Positions 16,184 through 25,968 of a stretch of 64,000 bases of DNA are shown here, in pieces. The notes beneath the pieces were generated by a model. That model had not been told where the DNA came from, made no database searches, and worked only from the letters and a program-made list of their open reading frames with translations. Each line of letters starts with the position of its first letter. Within the stretch, counting starts at the first letter, position 1. The stretch lies in the NCBI RefSeq assembly GCF_000183425.1, contig NC_014759.1, positions 3,751,001 through 3,815,000 on the forward strand, written 5' to 3'. Both the position numbers and the translations under genes were made by a program. Source of the stretch: Marivirga tractuosa DSM 4126 (GTDB lineage Bacteria; Bacteroidota; Bacteroidia; Cytophagales; Cyclobacteriaceae).

Positions 16184-17026
16184 CTATTTACCTAAAAGTT
16201 CTGGGTATTTCTCTTTTATCTCGTTTTTGATGTCTTCATCTAGCTCGGCTAAATAAAGCGTTTTTACGTTTTTAAGCTGATCTGCTGTAATTCCTTCTGC
16301 TCCTTTTAAGTTAGCTTTATAAAGGCTAGCTTCATCAAATGTTGCACCAGTAAGGTGGCAATTACTTAAATCCGCTTCCATTAAATAAGCATTGGAGAAA
16401 TCAGATTTAATAAGAAAAGCATTTCGAAAGTTAGCTTTAATTAGAAAGGCATCTTTAAAATTGGCTCCGCTTGCGAAAGCTCCTTCAAAATTAGCTTGGT
16501 TCATCTTAGCATTTTCAAAATTAGTCTGGTTAGCCCTAGTGCCCGAAAAATTACATTCTATTGCATTTGCATGACTAAAGTTTGAGGAGTTTAAATTTGA
16601 GCCAGTTAAATCTACATGACTCATATTGGTTTTTGTCATGTGACAGTTTACCAAATTGATTTCGGTGATTTTGTGTCGGTTCAGTCTTTTTATGTTACCA
16701 ACAGTTCGAAATGCGGCTTCTTCCGATTCCCATTGACGGAAGTCATCAATTTCATCTTTATACATTCTGATTCGGAGCTGTTTCTCACCATTGGCATTTA
16801 ACCAATAAATAAGAATACCAATTATGGCAATATCAAAGAGCATACCGTGGGCTTCCGCCATTACCTCTTTGAAAAAATCTCGAAAATTATCCAAATAATA
16901 CGGCAAACTAAATCCTAAAACCAAGATGGTCAGAAAAAATAAAACTATGAATGAAGTTAAAATTGGCTTCTCAATAGTCTCTTTTATTTTTTCTTCAATT
17001 TTTTCTTTAAGTTCTTTTTTGCTCAT
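16184..17026 (-). CDS. Membrane protein with pentapeptide repeats
   Basis: A 280-residue protein with a charged N-terminus, two membrane segments (about 23-45 and 60-76), a short linker, then about 20 pentapeptide repeats of the A(D/N)LXX type (about 125-250; 'GANFKDAFLIKANFRNAFLI', 'EADLSNCHLTGATFDEASLY'). These fold as a right-handed quadrilateral beta-helix. The helix is predicted cytoplasmic. The role is unknown; related proteins serve as scaffolds or interact with partner membrane proteins. It stands alone, with a hairpin downstream. Confidence 0.9.
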   Translation of the reverse strand: MSKKELKEKIEEKIKETIEKPILTSFIVLFFLTILVLGFSLPYYLDNFRDFFKEVMAEAHGMLFDIAIIGILIYWLNANGEKQLRIRMYKDEIDDFRQWESEEAAFRTVGNIKRLNRHKITEINLVNCHMTKTNMSHVDLTGSNLNSSNFSHANAIECNFSGTRANQTNFENAKMNQANFEGAFASGANFKDAFLIKANFRNAFLIKSDFSNAYLMEADLSNCHLTGATFDEASLYKANLKGAEGITADQLKNVKTLYLAELDEDIKNEIKEKYPELLGK

Positions 17027-17100
17027 TGCGATAAATTCCTCAGTGAAATCAGTTCCTAATTTATATTTATTTTATGAGTTTTTAATATGGAAATCTATAA

Positions 17101-18039
17101 TTAATCTCTTTTTTCGACCAATAATTTAATTTTTTGGCTTAATACTTTATTTATTTTTTCATAGGATTCAAATGACCAGCCTGCCACATGCGGAGTTAGT
17201 ATTACTTCTTTTAATTTTGTAAGTTCTTGAAATACAGCTAAATCATCATTTTTTAATGAGTTGATTTTTTCATTTTCCAGCACATCTAGTGCAGCCCCCT
17301 TTATTTCTCCAGCTTTTAATAATTTCAATAAATCTTTTAAGATTAATACTTCTCCTCTTGATGTATTGATGATGTAATCCAGTTTTTTAAATCTTGCTAA
17401 GTATTCATAATTAAGGAGTCCTTTATTTTTTGAATTCATGGGGATATGTATACTCAGAATTTGAGTTTCTGCATACAATTTCTCTAAACTTACTTCTTGG
17501 ACAAAATCATTGGAAAAGCCCGTTTTTTCAGCATCAAAAGCTAAGATTTTACATCCAAAGCTACTTAACCTTTTAGCAAAAGCTGCTCCCATATTTCCAT
17601 ACCCCAATAAACCAACGGTTTTGCCCATCAATTCAACTCCTCTATTGCCTTCTCTGTCCCATTTTCCACTTCTAACTTCTAGGTCGGCTGTATTAATTTT
17701 GTTGAAAAGAGTTAGTAACATTCCCATTGCATGTTCTGCCAATGCATCTCTATTTCCTTCAGGTGCATTAATGAGCTCTATATTTCTTTTCTTCAGCTCT
17801 TCTACCTCAACATTATCAACTCCAGCTCCAGCGCGGGCTACAAAAACTAGTTTCTTAGCGTTTTTCAATAATTCAGCATCGATATATGTTTTACTTCTCA
17901 CTATTAATCCTTCATAATTTTCAACTATGGGAATTATTTCCTCTCGCTTTATTTTTGGCATATAATCTACTGCTAAGTTGAGTTCATTCAACAAAGGCGT
18001 AATACTTTCATGCATTTCATCAATAACAAGGACTTTCAT
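17101..18039 (-). CDS. D-isomer 2-hydroxyacid dehydrogenase, SerA-like
   Basis: A 312-residue NAD-dependent dehydrogenase. The Rossmann motif 'GLLGYGNMG' (143-151) and the catalytic triad Arg228 ('TSRGE'), Glu255 ('LDVLE') and His284 ('TPHVAGW') are present. The N-terminal motif 'VARAGAGVDN' (67-76) is typical of 3-phosphoglycerate dehydrogenase. It lacks the C-terminal regulatory ACT domain, so it is a short SerA-type enzyme. Likely substrate is 3-phosphoglycerate (serine synthesis) or another 2-hydroxyacid; the sequence cannot settle which. It is followed by no close gene on its strand. Confidence 0.88.
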   Translation of the reverse strand: MKVLVIDEMHESITPLLNELNLAVDYMPKIKREEIIPIVENYEGLIVRSKTYIDAELLKNAKKLVFVARAGAGVDNVEVEELKKRNIELINAPEGNRDALAEHAMGMLLTLFNKINTADLEVRSGKWDREGNRGVELMGKTVGLLGYGNMGAAFAKRLSSFGCKILAFDAEKTGFSNDFVQEVSLEKLYAETQILSIHIPMNSKNKGLLNYEYLARFKKLDYIINTSRGEVLILKDLLKLLKAGEIKGAALDVLENEKINSLKNDDLAVFQELTKLKEVILTPHVAGWSFESYEKINKVLSQKIKLLVEKRD

Positions 18040-18147
18040 TTTGATTTTATATGGGATCTAATAATTAATTTCACTAATACATGTTAATCACTTCTGAATA
18101 TCAGGCGGATACAGTGTGTTATCGTGTAATTGCCTTATAGGTTCATT

Positions 18148-19530
18148 TTAAATTAGGAAATGAGCCACAGTAAAATATACAAGTAAGCCTAATAAATCAT
18201 TAGCGGTGGTGATAAATGGTCCAGCGGCCAGGGCAGGATTAATTCCTAATTTATCTAACACCAAAGGAGTCACAGTGCCCATAAATGATGCTAGTAAAAC
18301 TACATTAAACAATGCAATAGAAACTACTATTGCTAATCTTATATCCTGACCTAATATAAGGTTCATTCCCATCACAATTCCAGCAATCACGGCTCCATTC
18401 AAAATAGCGACTGCCAATACTTTTAATATTCTTTTTAGAAATGAATCATCAAAAACTGATTTGCTAGCCAAACTTTGCAAAACAATGGAGGAAGATTGAA
18501 TCCCAACATTTCCGCCTGTTGCTGTAATTAAAGGAATGAAAAACGCCATGGCAGGAACCAATAAAATATCATCTTCAAATACTCCTATAAATTGCGCCCC
18601 TAACAATCCGCCAAACATGCCAATAATAAGCCAGGGTAGTCGGGCTCGCGTTAACATCCATACACTATCGTCTTCTTCAACATCCTCGGATATACCAGCC
18701 ATCATCTGTCTTTCCTCTTCGGCTAATTCAGTAATTACATCCACAATATCATCAATGGTAATTCGCCCCATTAATTTTCCTTGAACATTTACTACTGGCA
18801 CAGCATCCAAATCGTATTTCCTCATGACTTCGGCTACATCAACTTCATCCATGTAAGTCTCAACAGAAATAACATCATCATCATAGAGGTCCTTTACTTT
18901 TAAGTGGTCATCAGCTAAGATGATTCTCTTTAAAGAAACTCTACCTAACAAGATGTTTTGGTCGTCCACTACATATACTGAATAAATTTTCTCAACATTC
19001 TCTGCCTGTCTTCTGATTTCTTCAATGCACTGATTGATAGACCAGTTAACGTTGGCTTTAATTAGCTCTTTTGCCATCAAACCACCCGCTACGTCTTCTT
19101 CGTAGCGTAAAAGGTCTAATATGTTTTTAGCTTTTTCTTTATTCTCCAAAGAAGCAATTACTTCTTCTCTGTCTTTTAAAGGTAATTCATTTATGATATC
19201 CACCGCATCATCTGAATCTAATTCATTCAGCATGGCGGCAATCTCTGTAGTATTAAATTCCTTTAAATATTTTGAACGAACATCCTCATCTAAATCATTT
19301 ATAACTTCAGCACTGACCTCATTTTCCAATACATCCAATACATAGCGAGATTCCTCGGTATCGAATTCCAAAAGAATAGTGGAGATATCGGCAGGATTCG
19401 TTTCATCAAGTGTATTTTTTATAAACTGCTCATCCTGCTCGAAAATGGCAGTTTGCAATTTCTCCAAATACTCTTTTGAAAGCTCAAATTGGTCAATATG
19501 TTCTTTTTCCTCAAGATTCTCCATTGGCAA
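18148..19530 (-). CDS. mgtE: Magnesium transporter MgtE
   Basis: A 460-residue MgtE. Parts in order: an acidic N domain (about 20-130, 'LNELDSDDAVDIINELP'), two CBS domains (about 140-262, with 'YDLDAVPVVNVQGKLMGRITIDDI' split as YDLDAVPVVNVQG / KLMGRITIDDI) that sense cytosolic Mg2+, and a five-helix membrane domain (about 285-460) with the pore segment 'ITATGGNVGIQSSSIV'. It moves Mg2+ down its gradient and closes when cytosolic Mg2+ is high. The start overlaps the end of rsmA by 20 bp (ATG 19530; an alternative ATG is at 19524), so the two are probably translationally coupled. Confidence 0.96.
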   Translation of the reverse strand: MPMENLEEKEHIDQFELSKEYLEKLQTAIFEQDEQFIKNTLDETNPADISTILLEFDTEESRYVLDVLENEVSAEVINDLDEDVRSKYLKEFNTTEIAAMLNELDSDDAVDIINELPLKDREEVIASLENKEKAKNILDLLRYEEDVAGGLMAKELIKANVNWSINQCIEEIRRQAENVEKIYSVYVVDDQNILLGRVSLKRIILADDHLKVKDLYDDDVISVETYMDEVDVAEVMRKYDLDAVPVVNVQGKLMGRITIDDIVDVITELAEEERQMMAGISEDVEEDDSVWMLTRARLPWLIIGMFGGLLGAQFIGVFEDDILLVPAMAFFIPLITATGGNVGIQSSSIVLQSLASKSVFDDSFLKRILKVLAVAILNGAVIAGIVMGMNLILGQDIRLAIVVSIALFNVVLLASFMGTVTPLVLDKLGINPALAAGPFITTANDLLGLLVYFTVAHFLI

Positions 19531-20293
19531 TATGGTTTGTCAATTCTACAAAATCATTAACGGTCAGTTGCTCGGCTCGTTTATCCAACAAATCTAATGA
19601 CTTTATTTCATCAGATAAATTGAAAGTCTTTAAAGCATTTCTTAAAGTTTTTCTTCTGTTATTAAAGCCTTGTTTCACTACTCTGAAAAATAACTTTTCA
19701 TCGCAATCTAAAGTTTGAGTTTCATTTCTTTTCAGTCGTAAAACAGCGGAAGTTACTTTTGGTGGAGGATTAAATACGTTAGGCGGAACAGAGAAAAGGT
19801 ATTCAACCTCATAAAAAGCCTGAAGCAATACACTCAAAATCCCATAAGTTTTACTGCCTTCTTTTGCAGCTATTCGCTCCGCAACTTCCTTCTGAATCAT
19901 CCCCACCACTTCCGGAATTTGATTTCTATATTCTAATACCTTAAAAAATATTTGTGAGGAAATATTGTATGGGAAATTCCCTATAATTCCGAAAGCTTCT
20001 TTATAATAATGACCCAAATCTATTCTTAAGAAGTCTTCTTTTATGATTTTTTCTTTATAGTCAGGATATTGATTTTGAAGGTAGTCCACTGATTCTTGGT
20101 CAACATCCATAAATAGAAGTTCATATTCAGCTCTATCGATTAAAAAATTACTAAGCACACCAGTGCCTGGCCCAATTTCTAAAAGATGTTGGTATTTTTT
20201 ATGCCCACTAAGGCTTTCTACTATTTTTTGGGCAATATTTTGGTCTTTTAAAAAGTGTTGCCCTAAATGTTTTTTCGCTCGAACTCCCTTCAT
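19511..20293 (-). CDS. rsmA: 16S rRNA dimethyladenosine transferase RsmA/KsgA
   Basis: A 260-residue enzyme that dimethylates two adjacent adenosines near the 3' end of 16S rRNA using S-adenosylmethionine. The start 'VRAKKHLGQHFL' is diagnostic, followed by SAM motif 'LEIGPGTGVLS' (38-48) and catalytic 'NFPYNIS' (106-112), the N-P/F-P-Y signature in its NFPY form. The C-terminal domain has 'FNNRRKTLRNAL'. Length is normal. It heads the minus-strand unit rsmA-mgtE and is divergent from pdxA. Confidence 0.97.
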   Translation of the reverse strand: MKGVRAKKHLGQHFLKDQNIAQKIVESLSGHKKYQHLLEIGPGTGVLSNFLIDRAEYELLFMDVDQESVDYLQNQYPDYKEKIIKEDFLRIDLGHYYKEAFGIIGNFPYNISSQIFFKVLEYRNQIPEVVGMIQKEVAERIAAKEGSKTYGILSVLLQAFYEVEYLFSVPPNVFNPPPKVTSAVLRLKRNETQTLDCDEKLFFRVVKQGFNNRRKTLRNALKTFNLSDEIKSLDLLDKRAEQLTVNDFVELTNHIANGES

Positions 20294-20379
20294 TTTTCAA
20301 AGCAGATAAAAAAAAACTAAATTGCACAGAATTTAATCATAATTATTTTAAAATTCGACTTCAAGCGCTTATTTAAGAT

Positions 20380-21390
20380 ATGGAAGAACTTACTAAACCA
20401 ACTATAGCCATTACCATCGGAGATGTGAATAGTATTTCACCTGAAGTGATTATTAAATCTTTGGAAGACCCGAGAATTATAAAAATGATGACTCCAGTGG
20501 TTTACGGTTCTGGAAAAATTCTTTCTTACTACAGGAAAGCATTAAATATTCGAGATTTCAATTATTTTCAATTGAAAAAATTGGAAGAGTTAAGCGATAA
20601 AAAACTTAATGTACTGAACCTGTGGGAAGAAACGGTGAATATCACCATGGGGCAATCATCTGAAGAAGCTGGGAAATATGCTTTCATTAGTATAAAAAAA
20701 GCGGTGGAAGATGCAATGGAAGGTAAGGTGGATGCAATTGTGACAGCTCCAATAAATAAGCATAACATACAGTCTGAGGATTTCAAATTTGCAGGACATA
20801 CTGAATATCTAGCGCAGCAGGCAGGAGTAAAAGATAGCTTGATGCTTTTAGTAGATGGAGATTTAAGAGTTGGGGTAGTTACTGGTCATATTCCAATTAA
20901 AGAAGTGAGCGAAAAAATTACTGCAGAAAAGATAGATAGTAAGCTGGATGTATTAGAAAAATCTTTAAAGCATGATTTCGGAATTAAGAAACCAAGAATT
21001 GCAGTCTTAGGACTGAATCCGCATGCTGGTGATGGAGGAGTGATTGGAAATGAAGAGGAAGAAATGATTAAGCCATTAATTGAAAAAAGAAAAGAAAAAG
21101 GGAAGTTGGTTTTTGGGCCTTTTCCGGCAGATGGATTCTTCGGGAATCAGCAATATAAAAATTTTGATGCCGTATTGGCAATGTATCATGATCAGGGTTT
21201 GATTCCATTTAAAACGCTGGCTTTTTCAAATGGTGTAAATTTCACGGCAGGTCTTCCTTTTGTAAGGACTTCCCCAGATCATGGAACAGCTTATGATTTA
21301 ACAGGAAAAGGCTTAGCAGATGAAACTTCTATGCGTCAAGCCTTGTTCTTGGCAATCGATATCATAAAGAATAGAAAAGAATATTCTTAA
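20380..21390 (+). CDS. pdxA: 4-hydroxythreonine-4-phosphate dehydrogenase PdxA
   Basis: A 336-residue enzyme of DXP-dependent pyridoxal phosphate synthesis; it oxidises 4-phosphohydroxy-L-threonine, with decarboxylation, to the amino ketone used by PdxJ. The three metal-binding histidines correspond to His170 ('VTGHIPIKEV'), His215 ('LNPHAGDGG') and His270 ('MYHDQGLIPFK'). The N-terminus 'IAITIGDVNSISPEV' shows Asn in place of the frequent Pro-Gly of 'GDPxGIGPEV', a variant common in Bacteroidota. It heads the pdxA-yceD-rpmF-fabH-efp-accBC gene order, with its own gap before yceD. Confidence 0.96.
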   Translation: MEELTKPTIAITIGDVNSISPEVIIKSLEDPRIIKMMTPVVYGSGKILSYYRKALNIRDFNYFQLKKLEELSDKKLNVLNLWEETVNITMGQSSEEAGKYAFISIKKAVEDAMEGKVDAIVTAPINKHNIQSEDFKFAGHTEYLAQQAGVKDSLMLLVDGDLRVGVVTGHIPIKEVSEKITAEKIDSKLDVLEKSLKHDFGIKKPRIAVLGLNPHAGDGGVIGNEEEEMIKPLIEKRKEKGKLVFGPFPADGFFGNQQYKNFDAVLAMYHDQGLIPFKTLAFSNGVNFTAGLPFVRTSPDHGTAYDLTGKGLADETSMRQALFLAIDIIKNRKEYS

Positions 21391-21395
21391 AGCAG

Positions 21396-21427
21396 TTTAG
21401 TAATATCAAATAATATTTTTATCTTTG
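21396..21427 (+). promoter_or_regulatory. Bacteroidota-type promoter for yceD-rpmF
   Basis: TTTA (21396-21399), 20 nt, then TATCTTTG (21420-21427), an exact TAnnTTTG -7 box. It lies 20 bp before the DUF177 start codon, just after pdxA ends, so yceD-rpmF can be transcribed independently of pdxA. Confidence 0.7.
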
Positions 21428-21446
21428 CGCTCTTAATTCAGATGGG

Positions 21447-21977
21447 ATGGAAAAGTTGAAGGATTTCGACATTCAGGTTTATAAGCTTGGAAACAAGCAG
21501 CATGAATATGAATTTGCAGTAAATTCAGCCTTTTTCAGTGAGTTTGAAGGTGAATTGGTAGAAAGTGGAGAAGTAAAAATTCATGTTCTATTAGATAAAA
21601 GAGAAAATCTAATGGAGCTAGATTTGAATTTCTCAGGCTACGTTGACTTAATTAGTGATAGAAGCTTAGAGCCTTTTCAATATCCTATAGAAATCAACAA
21701 AAAGTTGTTGTATAAATATGGGGAAGAGGAGCAAGAGTTGGAAGAAGATGTAATGGTCATCACAAAAAACACTCAAGTGATTAATGTGGGGCATTTCATT
21801 TATGAAACCATTGCTTTGCAAATACCTTTGAAAAAATTGCATCCTGATGAGATTGAGGAAGATGAGGAACATAATGAATATGTGTATATAGATGATGCTG
21901 AAGAAGAGCTGGAGGAAGAGGAAGAAAGCATTGACCCAAGATGGGCAGCATTAAAAAATTTGAATAAAAAGAAATAA
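21447..21977 (+). CDS. yceD: DUF177/YceD family protein
   Basis: A 176-residue acidic protein of the DUF177 (YceD) family, usually encoded just before rpmF and implicated in 23S rRNA or 50S biogenesis. Family features visible are the central 'LDLNFSGYVDLISDRSLEPF' (about 52-71), where other members often have a CxRCL motif, and the late 'DEIEEDEEHNEYVYID' segment. The C-terminus is very acidic and ends 'DPRWAALKNLNKKK', as is typical. Bacteroidota members lack the zinc-type cysteines. The gene starts downstream of a good promoter and ends 20 bp before rpmF. Confidence 0.92.
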   Translation: MEKLKDFDIQVYKLGNKQHEYEFAVNSAFFSEFEGELVESGEVKIHVLLDKRENLMELDLNFSGYVDLISDRSLEPFQYPIEINKKLLYKYGEEEQELEEDVMVITKNTQVINVGHFIYETIALQIPLKKLHPDEIEEDEEHNEYVYIDDAEEELEEEEESIDPRWAALKNLNKKK

Positions 21978-21997
21978 GAATTAAAATTTAGAATAAA

Positions 21998-22189
21998 ATG
22001 GCGCATCCTAAGAGAAAAATATCCAGAACCAGAAGAGATAAAAGAAGGACTCACAAAAAAGGAACGGCAAAATTATTGGCGATTTGTCCTACTACAGGCG
22101 AGGCGCATTTGCCACATAGAGCTTTCTGGCATGAAGGTAAACTTTACTACAAAGGAAATGTAGTAATGGAAAAAGAAGTATTGGCTTAA
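21998..22189 (+). CDS. rpmF: 50S ribosomal protein L32
   Basis: A 63-residue basic protein with the L32 start '[17 protein letters not shown]', followed by '[14 protein letters not shown]'. Only one cysteine of the zinc-type knuckle remains (Cys29), so this is a zinc-independent form. It is a component of the large ribosomal subunit. Co-transcribed with yceD and followed by a strong terminator. Confidence 0.97.
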   Translation: MAHPKRKISRTRRDKRRTHKKGTAKLLAICPTTGEAHLPHRAFWHEGKLYYKGNVVMEKEVLA

Positions 22190-22209
22190 TTCAGTCAATT
22201 CAAATTGTT

Positions 22210-22239
22210 AAAGCTTTGCTGTCAAGCAAAGCTTTTTTT
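22210..22239 (+). terminator. Rho-independent terminator after rpmF
   Basis: AAGCTTTGCT and AGCAAAGCTT form a perfect 10-bp stem with a GTCA loop, followed by a run of T. It ends the yceD-rpmF transcript. Confidence 0.9.
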
Positions 22240-22354
22240 ATGTGACAATGTTTTTAGAAAAAAAATAATGGTTTTAGCATTCTATGATGTTTAAATTTGA
22301 TTTTTCTAAAAATATCACTTATTGATTATTGCCTAATCAAGCATTTCTTAAGAA

Positions 22355-22385
22355 TTTGTCGGGCTTCAAATCAATATTACATATA
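22355..22385 (+). promoter_or_regulatory. Possible promoter for fabH
   Basis: TTTG (22355-22358), 19 nt, then TACATATA (22378-22385). The -33 box is exact but the -7 box matches TAnnTTTG only partly. Some promoter is needed here because a terminator precedes fabH. Confidence 0.35.
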
Positions 22386-22422
22386 TTAGCAGCTGAATAG
22401 CCAAAGAAACTACAATCAAAAC

Positions 22423-23421
22423 ATGACTAAAATAACCGCAGCTATTACCGGAGTTCATGGGTGGGTGCCTGATTATGTGTTGACCAACAAAGAGTTGGAA
22501 ACAATGGTGGAAACCAATGATGAATGGATTACATCCCGTACCGGCATAAAAGAAAGAAGAATTCTGAAAGGTGAAAATCAAGGAACTTCAGTAATAGGAA
22601 CACAAGCTGTAAAAGGATTGCTTGAAAAAACAGGAAATAAAGCAGAAGATATTGATCTTTTGATTTGCGCTACTACAACTCCTGATATGCTTTTTCCTGC
22701 AACAGCAAACGTTATCAGTAATAATGTTGGTGCAGTTAATGCTTTTAGCTACGATTTACAAGCCGCATGTTCAGGTTTTATTTTTGCATTATCCACAGCT
22801 TCTCAGTTTATTGAAACAGGTAAATACAAAAAAGTAATTGTGGTTGGAGCCGATAAAATGTCTTCAATTATTGATTACGAGGATCGCCAAACTTGCATCA
22901 TCTTTGGTGATGGGGGAGGAGCAGTGTTGCTAGAGCCTGATACCGAGGGTTATGGTATTAAAGATTCGATTTTACATACAGACGGTTCTGGCGAGCAATT
23001 TCTTCACATGAAAGCAGGCGGAAGCAGAAAGCCAGCATCCCCCGAGACCTTAATAGCCAAGGAACATTACGTTTACCAAGAAGGAAGTCAGGTTTTTAAA
23101 TTTGCCGTTACTAATATGGCTGAAGTAGCCGCTGATATTATGGCAAAAAATAATTTAGTTTCTGATGATGTAGCTTGGTTAGTTCCTCATCAAGCTAATA
23201 AAAGAATTATAGATGCCACAGCAAAACGTATGGGAGTCAGTTCTGATAAGGTTATGCTTAATATTCATAAATATGGAAATACTACAAGCGGAACCATTCC
23301 TTTATGTTTATGGGAGTATGAAAAGCAAATGAAAAAAGGAGACAATATAATATTGGCTGCTTTTGGTGGTGGTTTTACTTGGGGTTCCGTTTATATAAAA
23401 TGGGCTTACGATTCTAAATAA
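22423..23421 (+). CDS. fabH: 3-oxoacyl-ACP synthase III FabH
   Basis: A 332-residue ketoacyl-ACP synthase that starts fatty-acid synthesis by condensing an acyl-CoA with malonyl-ACP. The catalytic triad is complete: Cys116 ('LQAACSGF'), His256 ('VPHQANKRI') and Asn286 ('YGNTTSG'). The N-terminus '[15 protein letters not shown]' is typical. Branched-chain primers are likely in Bacteroidota (inference from the phylum). It opens the run fabH-efp-accB-accC, all on the same strand with gaps of 28-52 bp. Confidence 0.97.
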   Translation: MTKITAAITGVHGWVPDYVLTNKELETMVETNDEWITSRTGIKERRILKGENQGTSVIGTQAVKGLLEKTGNKAEDIDLLICATTTPDMLFPATANVISNNVGAVNAFSYDLQAACSGFIFALSTASQFIETGKYKKVIVVGADKMSSIIDYEDRQTCIIFGDGGGAVLLEPDTEGYGIKDSILHTDGSGEQFLHMKAGGSRKPASPETLIAKEHYVYQEGSQVFKFAVTNMAEVAADIMAKNNLVSDDVAWLVPHQANKRIIDATAKRMGVSSDKVMLNIHKYGNTTSGTIPLCLWEYEKQMKKGDNIILAAFGGGFTWGSVYIKWAYDSK

Positions 23422-23449
23422 TTTTATTAAATTAAAGTTAACAATATAT

Positions 23450-24016
23450 ATGGCAGATACTTCTGATTTTAAAAATGGTCTTTGCATAGAATATAACAAT
23501 GATTTATTCACAATTGTTGAATTTCAGCATGTGAAACCAGGCAAAGGCCCAGCTTTTGTAAGAACAAAACTAAAAAGTCTTACTACAGGAAAAGTTCTGG
23601 ATAATACATTTAGTGCTGGGCATAAAGTAACTACAGCAAGAATAGAAAGAAGACCACATCAGTTTTTATATAAAGATGACATAGGAATGCACTTTATGGA
23701 TACTGATACTTTTGAACAAATTTCTATTCCAGACGAAGTAATTGATAATGCAGATTTATATAAGGAAGGACAGGAAGTGGATATTTTAATCCATGCGGAA
23801 ACTGAAAAACCTTTAAGTTGTGAGTTGCCTCCATTTGTAGAAATGAAAGTGACTTATACAGAGCCTGGTATAAAGGGCGATACGGCTACTAATGCAACTA
23901 AACCAGCAACTGTAGAAACTGGAGCAGAAATAAAAGTGCCATTATTCATCGATCAGGATGAGATTATTAAAGTAGATACAAGAACCCGTTCTTATGCCGA
24001 AAGGGTGAAAAAATAA
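23450..24016 (+). CDS. efp: Elongation factor P
   Basis: A 188-residue EF-P of three OB-like beta domains, which relieves ribosomes stalled at consecutive prolines. The tip loop '[15 protein letters not shown]' carries Lys32 at the position modified in other bacteria. The C-terminal '[23 protein letters not shown]' (split: [15 protein letters not shown] / TRSYAERV) is the family ending. The gene lies between fabH and accB, a conserved arrangement in this phylum. Confidence 0.97.
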   Translation: MADTSDFKNGLCIEYNNDLFTIVEFQHVKPGKGPAFVRTKLKSLTTGKVLDNTFSAGHKVTTARIERRPHQFLYKDDIGMHFMDTDTFEQISIPDEVIDNADLYKEGQEVDILIHAETEKPLSCELPPFVEMKVTYTEPGIKGDTATNATKPATVETGAEIKVPLFIDQDEIIKVDTRTRSYAERVKK

Positions 24017-24058
24017 ATTGTAATATAAAAATTTTGACTTTTAACTAAACCAACAGCT

Positions 24059-24544
24059 ATGAAAGCGAAAGAGATTCAAGACCTAATTGATTTTATTTCT
24101 AAATCCGGATTGGATGAAGTAAATATTGAAACTGAAGAATTTAAAATTAAAGTTAAAAAGAACACGGAAGCGAAAGTTGTTCAAGCAGCAGCTCCTGCAC
24201 CACAACCTGCAGCAGCTCCAGCTCCTGCACCAAGTCCAGCACCAGCAGCACAGGCGCCAAGTACTGGGGGAGAAGATAAAGCAGCTGCTTCTGATGACGA
24301 TAAGTATGTTGCCATAAAATCTCCAATGATTGGCACATTCTACAGAACTCCTAATCCTGACAATCCTCCTTTCGTAAACGTTGGAGACTCAGTTAAAGCT
24401 GGAGATACTGTTTGTATTGTAGAAGCAATGAAATTATTCAATGAAATTGAATCAGATGTTTCGGGTAAGATTGTGAAGATTTTGGTAGATAATGCAACTC
24501 CAGTTGAATACGATCAACCACTATTCTTAGTGGATCCTTCTTGA
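24059..24544 (+). CDS. accB: Biotin carboxyl carrier protein of acetyl-CoA carboxylase
   Basis: A 161-residue BCCP. It has an N-terminal helical region, an Ala/Pro-rich flexible linker (about 43-68) and a biotinyl domain (about 80-161). The biotin attachment site is Lys125 in 'VEAMKLFNEIES'; the thumb-type insertion 'YRTPNPDNPPFVNVGD' is present. It carries carboxybiotin between AccC and the carboxyltransferase, whose genes are not in this window. accC follows after 52 bp. Confidence 0.97.
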   Translation: MKAKEIQDLIDFISKSGLDEVNIETEEFKIKVKKNTEAKVVQAAAPAPQPAAAPAPAPSPAPAAQAPSTGGEDKAAASDDDKYVAIKSPMIGTFYRTPNPDNPPFVNVGDSVKAGDTVCIVEAMKLFNEIESDVSGKIVKILVDNATPVEYDQPLFLVDPS

Positions 24545-24596
24545 TAATTATAGAAGTCAAGAGTTATTCTTAATGTGTCATTAAAATACAGAAATC

Positions 24597-25952
24597 GTGT
24601 TTAAAAAGATATTAATTGCCAATAGAGGTGAAATTGCTTTGCGAATTATTAGAACTTGCAAAGAAATGGGAATCAGTACAGTGGCGGTTTATTCAACAGC
24701 AGATAAAGATAGTTTGCATGTTCGTTTTGCTGATGAAGCCGTTTGTATCGGTCCTGCTGCGAGTAAAGATTCGTATCTAAATATTCCAAATATTATTTCT
24801 GCTGCGGAAATTACCAATGCAGATGCTATTCACCCAGGTTATGGATTTTTATCCGAAAATGCTGAATTTTCTAAGGTTTGTGGTGAATATGGTATAAAAT
24901 TCATCGGAGCTGACCCTGAAATGATTAGTAAAATGGGGGATAAAGCTACAGCCAAAGCTACTATGAAAGCTGCTGGTGTACCTACCATTCCTGGTTCTGA
25001 AGGCCTATTGGAATCCATTGATGAGGGTAAGAAAATTGCCAAAGATATGGGCTATCCTGTAATATTGAAAGCTACCGCTGGTGGTGGAGGTAAAGGGATG
25101 CGAATTGTAAATAATGAAGAAGAGTTTAAAAAAGCTTGGGATTCAGCCCGTCAGGAAGCTGGTGCATCTTTTGGAAATGAAGGACTTTATTTAGAAAAAT
25201 TTGTTGAAGAGCCTCGTCACGTTGAAATCCAAATAGTTGGAGATAAAAACGGTAGAGCGTGTCACCTTTCTGAAAGAGATTGTTCTATTCAAAGAAGACA
25301 TCAAAAATTAATTGAGGAAACTCCTTGTCCAGTAATGACGGATGAATTGCGTGATGCAATGGGTAAAGCTGCCATTGCTGGGGCTGAAGCTGTTGGATAT
25401 GAAGGTGCTGGTACTATTGAATTCCTATTGGATAAGCATAATAATTTCTATTTTATGGAGATGAATACGCGTATCCAAGTGGAGCATCCAATCACTGAGG
25501 AGGTAACTGATTTTGATTTGATTAAAGAACAAATCAAAGTAGCTGCGGGAATTACCATTTCTGGTGAGAATTATTTCCCACACCTTTGTGCAATGGAGTG
25601 TAGAATTAATGCGGAGGATCCTGCTAATGGTTTTAGACCAAGCCCAGGAAAAATCACAAACTTACATTTGCCAGGTGGCCACGGTGTAAGGGTTGATAGT
25701 CATGTTTATGCAGGCTATACTATTCCTCCATTTTACGATTCTATGATTGCTAAATTGATTGTTTCTGGGCAAACTAGAGAGGAAGTAATGGTGAGAATGA
25801 AAAGGGCATTAGAAGAATTTGTAATTGAAGGAGTGAAAACAACCATTCCTTTCCATATTGAAATGATGGATAATGAGATATTTAAATCTGGTAATTTCAC
25901 TACCAAGTTTTTGGATGATTATGATTTCACTAAATTGAAAAGTAAGAAATAA
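24597..25952 (+). CDS. accC: Acetyl-CoA carboxylase biotin carboxylase subunit
   Basis: A 451-residue biotin carboxylase that carboxylates BCCP-bound biotin with ATP and bicarbonate. The start codon is GTG at 24597; no upstream ATG fits and the resulting '[16 protein letters not shown]' is the standard N-terminus. The ATP-grasp glycine loop '[14 protein letters not shown]' (about 158-171), '[19 protein letters not shown]' and the catalytic-loop '[17 protein letters not shown]' are intact. It forms the first half-reaction of fatty-acid synthesis with AccB, upstream of FabH chemistry. Confidence 0.97.
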   Translation: MFKKILIANRGEIALRIIRTCKEMGISTVAVYSTADKDSLHVRFADEAVCIGPAASKDSYLNIPNIISAAEITNADAIHPGYGFLSENAEFSKVCGEYGIKFIGADPEMISKMGDKATAKATMKAAGVPTIPGSEGLLESIDEGKKIAKDMGYPVILKATAGGGGKGMRIVNNEEEFKKAWDSARQEAGASFGNEGLYLEKFVEEPRHVEIQIVGDKNGRACHLSERDCSIQRRHQKLIEETPCPVMTDELRDAMGKAAIAGAEAVGYEGAGTIEFLLDKHNNFYFMEMNTRIQVEHPITEEVTDFDLIKEQIKVAAGITISGENYFPHLCAMECRINAEDPANGFRPSPGKITNLHLPGGHGVRVDSHVYAGYTIPPFYDSMIAKLIVSGQTREEVMVRMKRALEEFVIEGVKTTIPFHIEMMDNEIFKSGNFTTKFLDDYDFTKLKSKK

Positions 25953-25968
25953 TAAAAACTTAATTTAT

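Noticed and set aside
24180..24270. Short repeated Ala/Pro codons resembling a tandem repeat
   Set aside because: This is the normal flexible linker of the biotin carrier protein.
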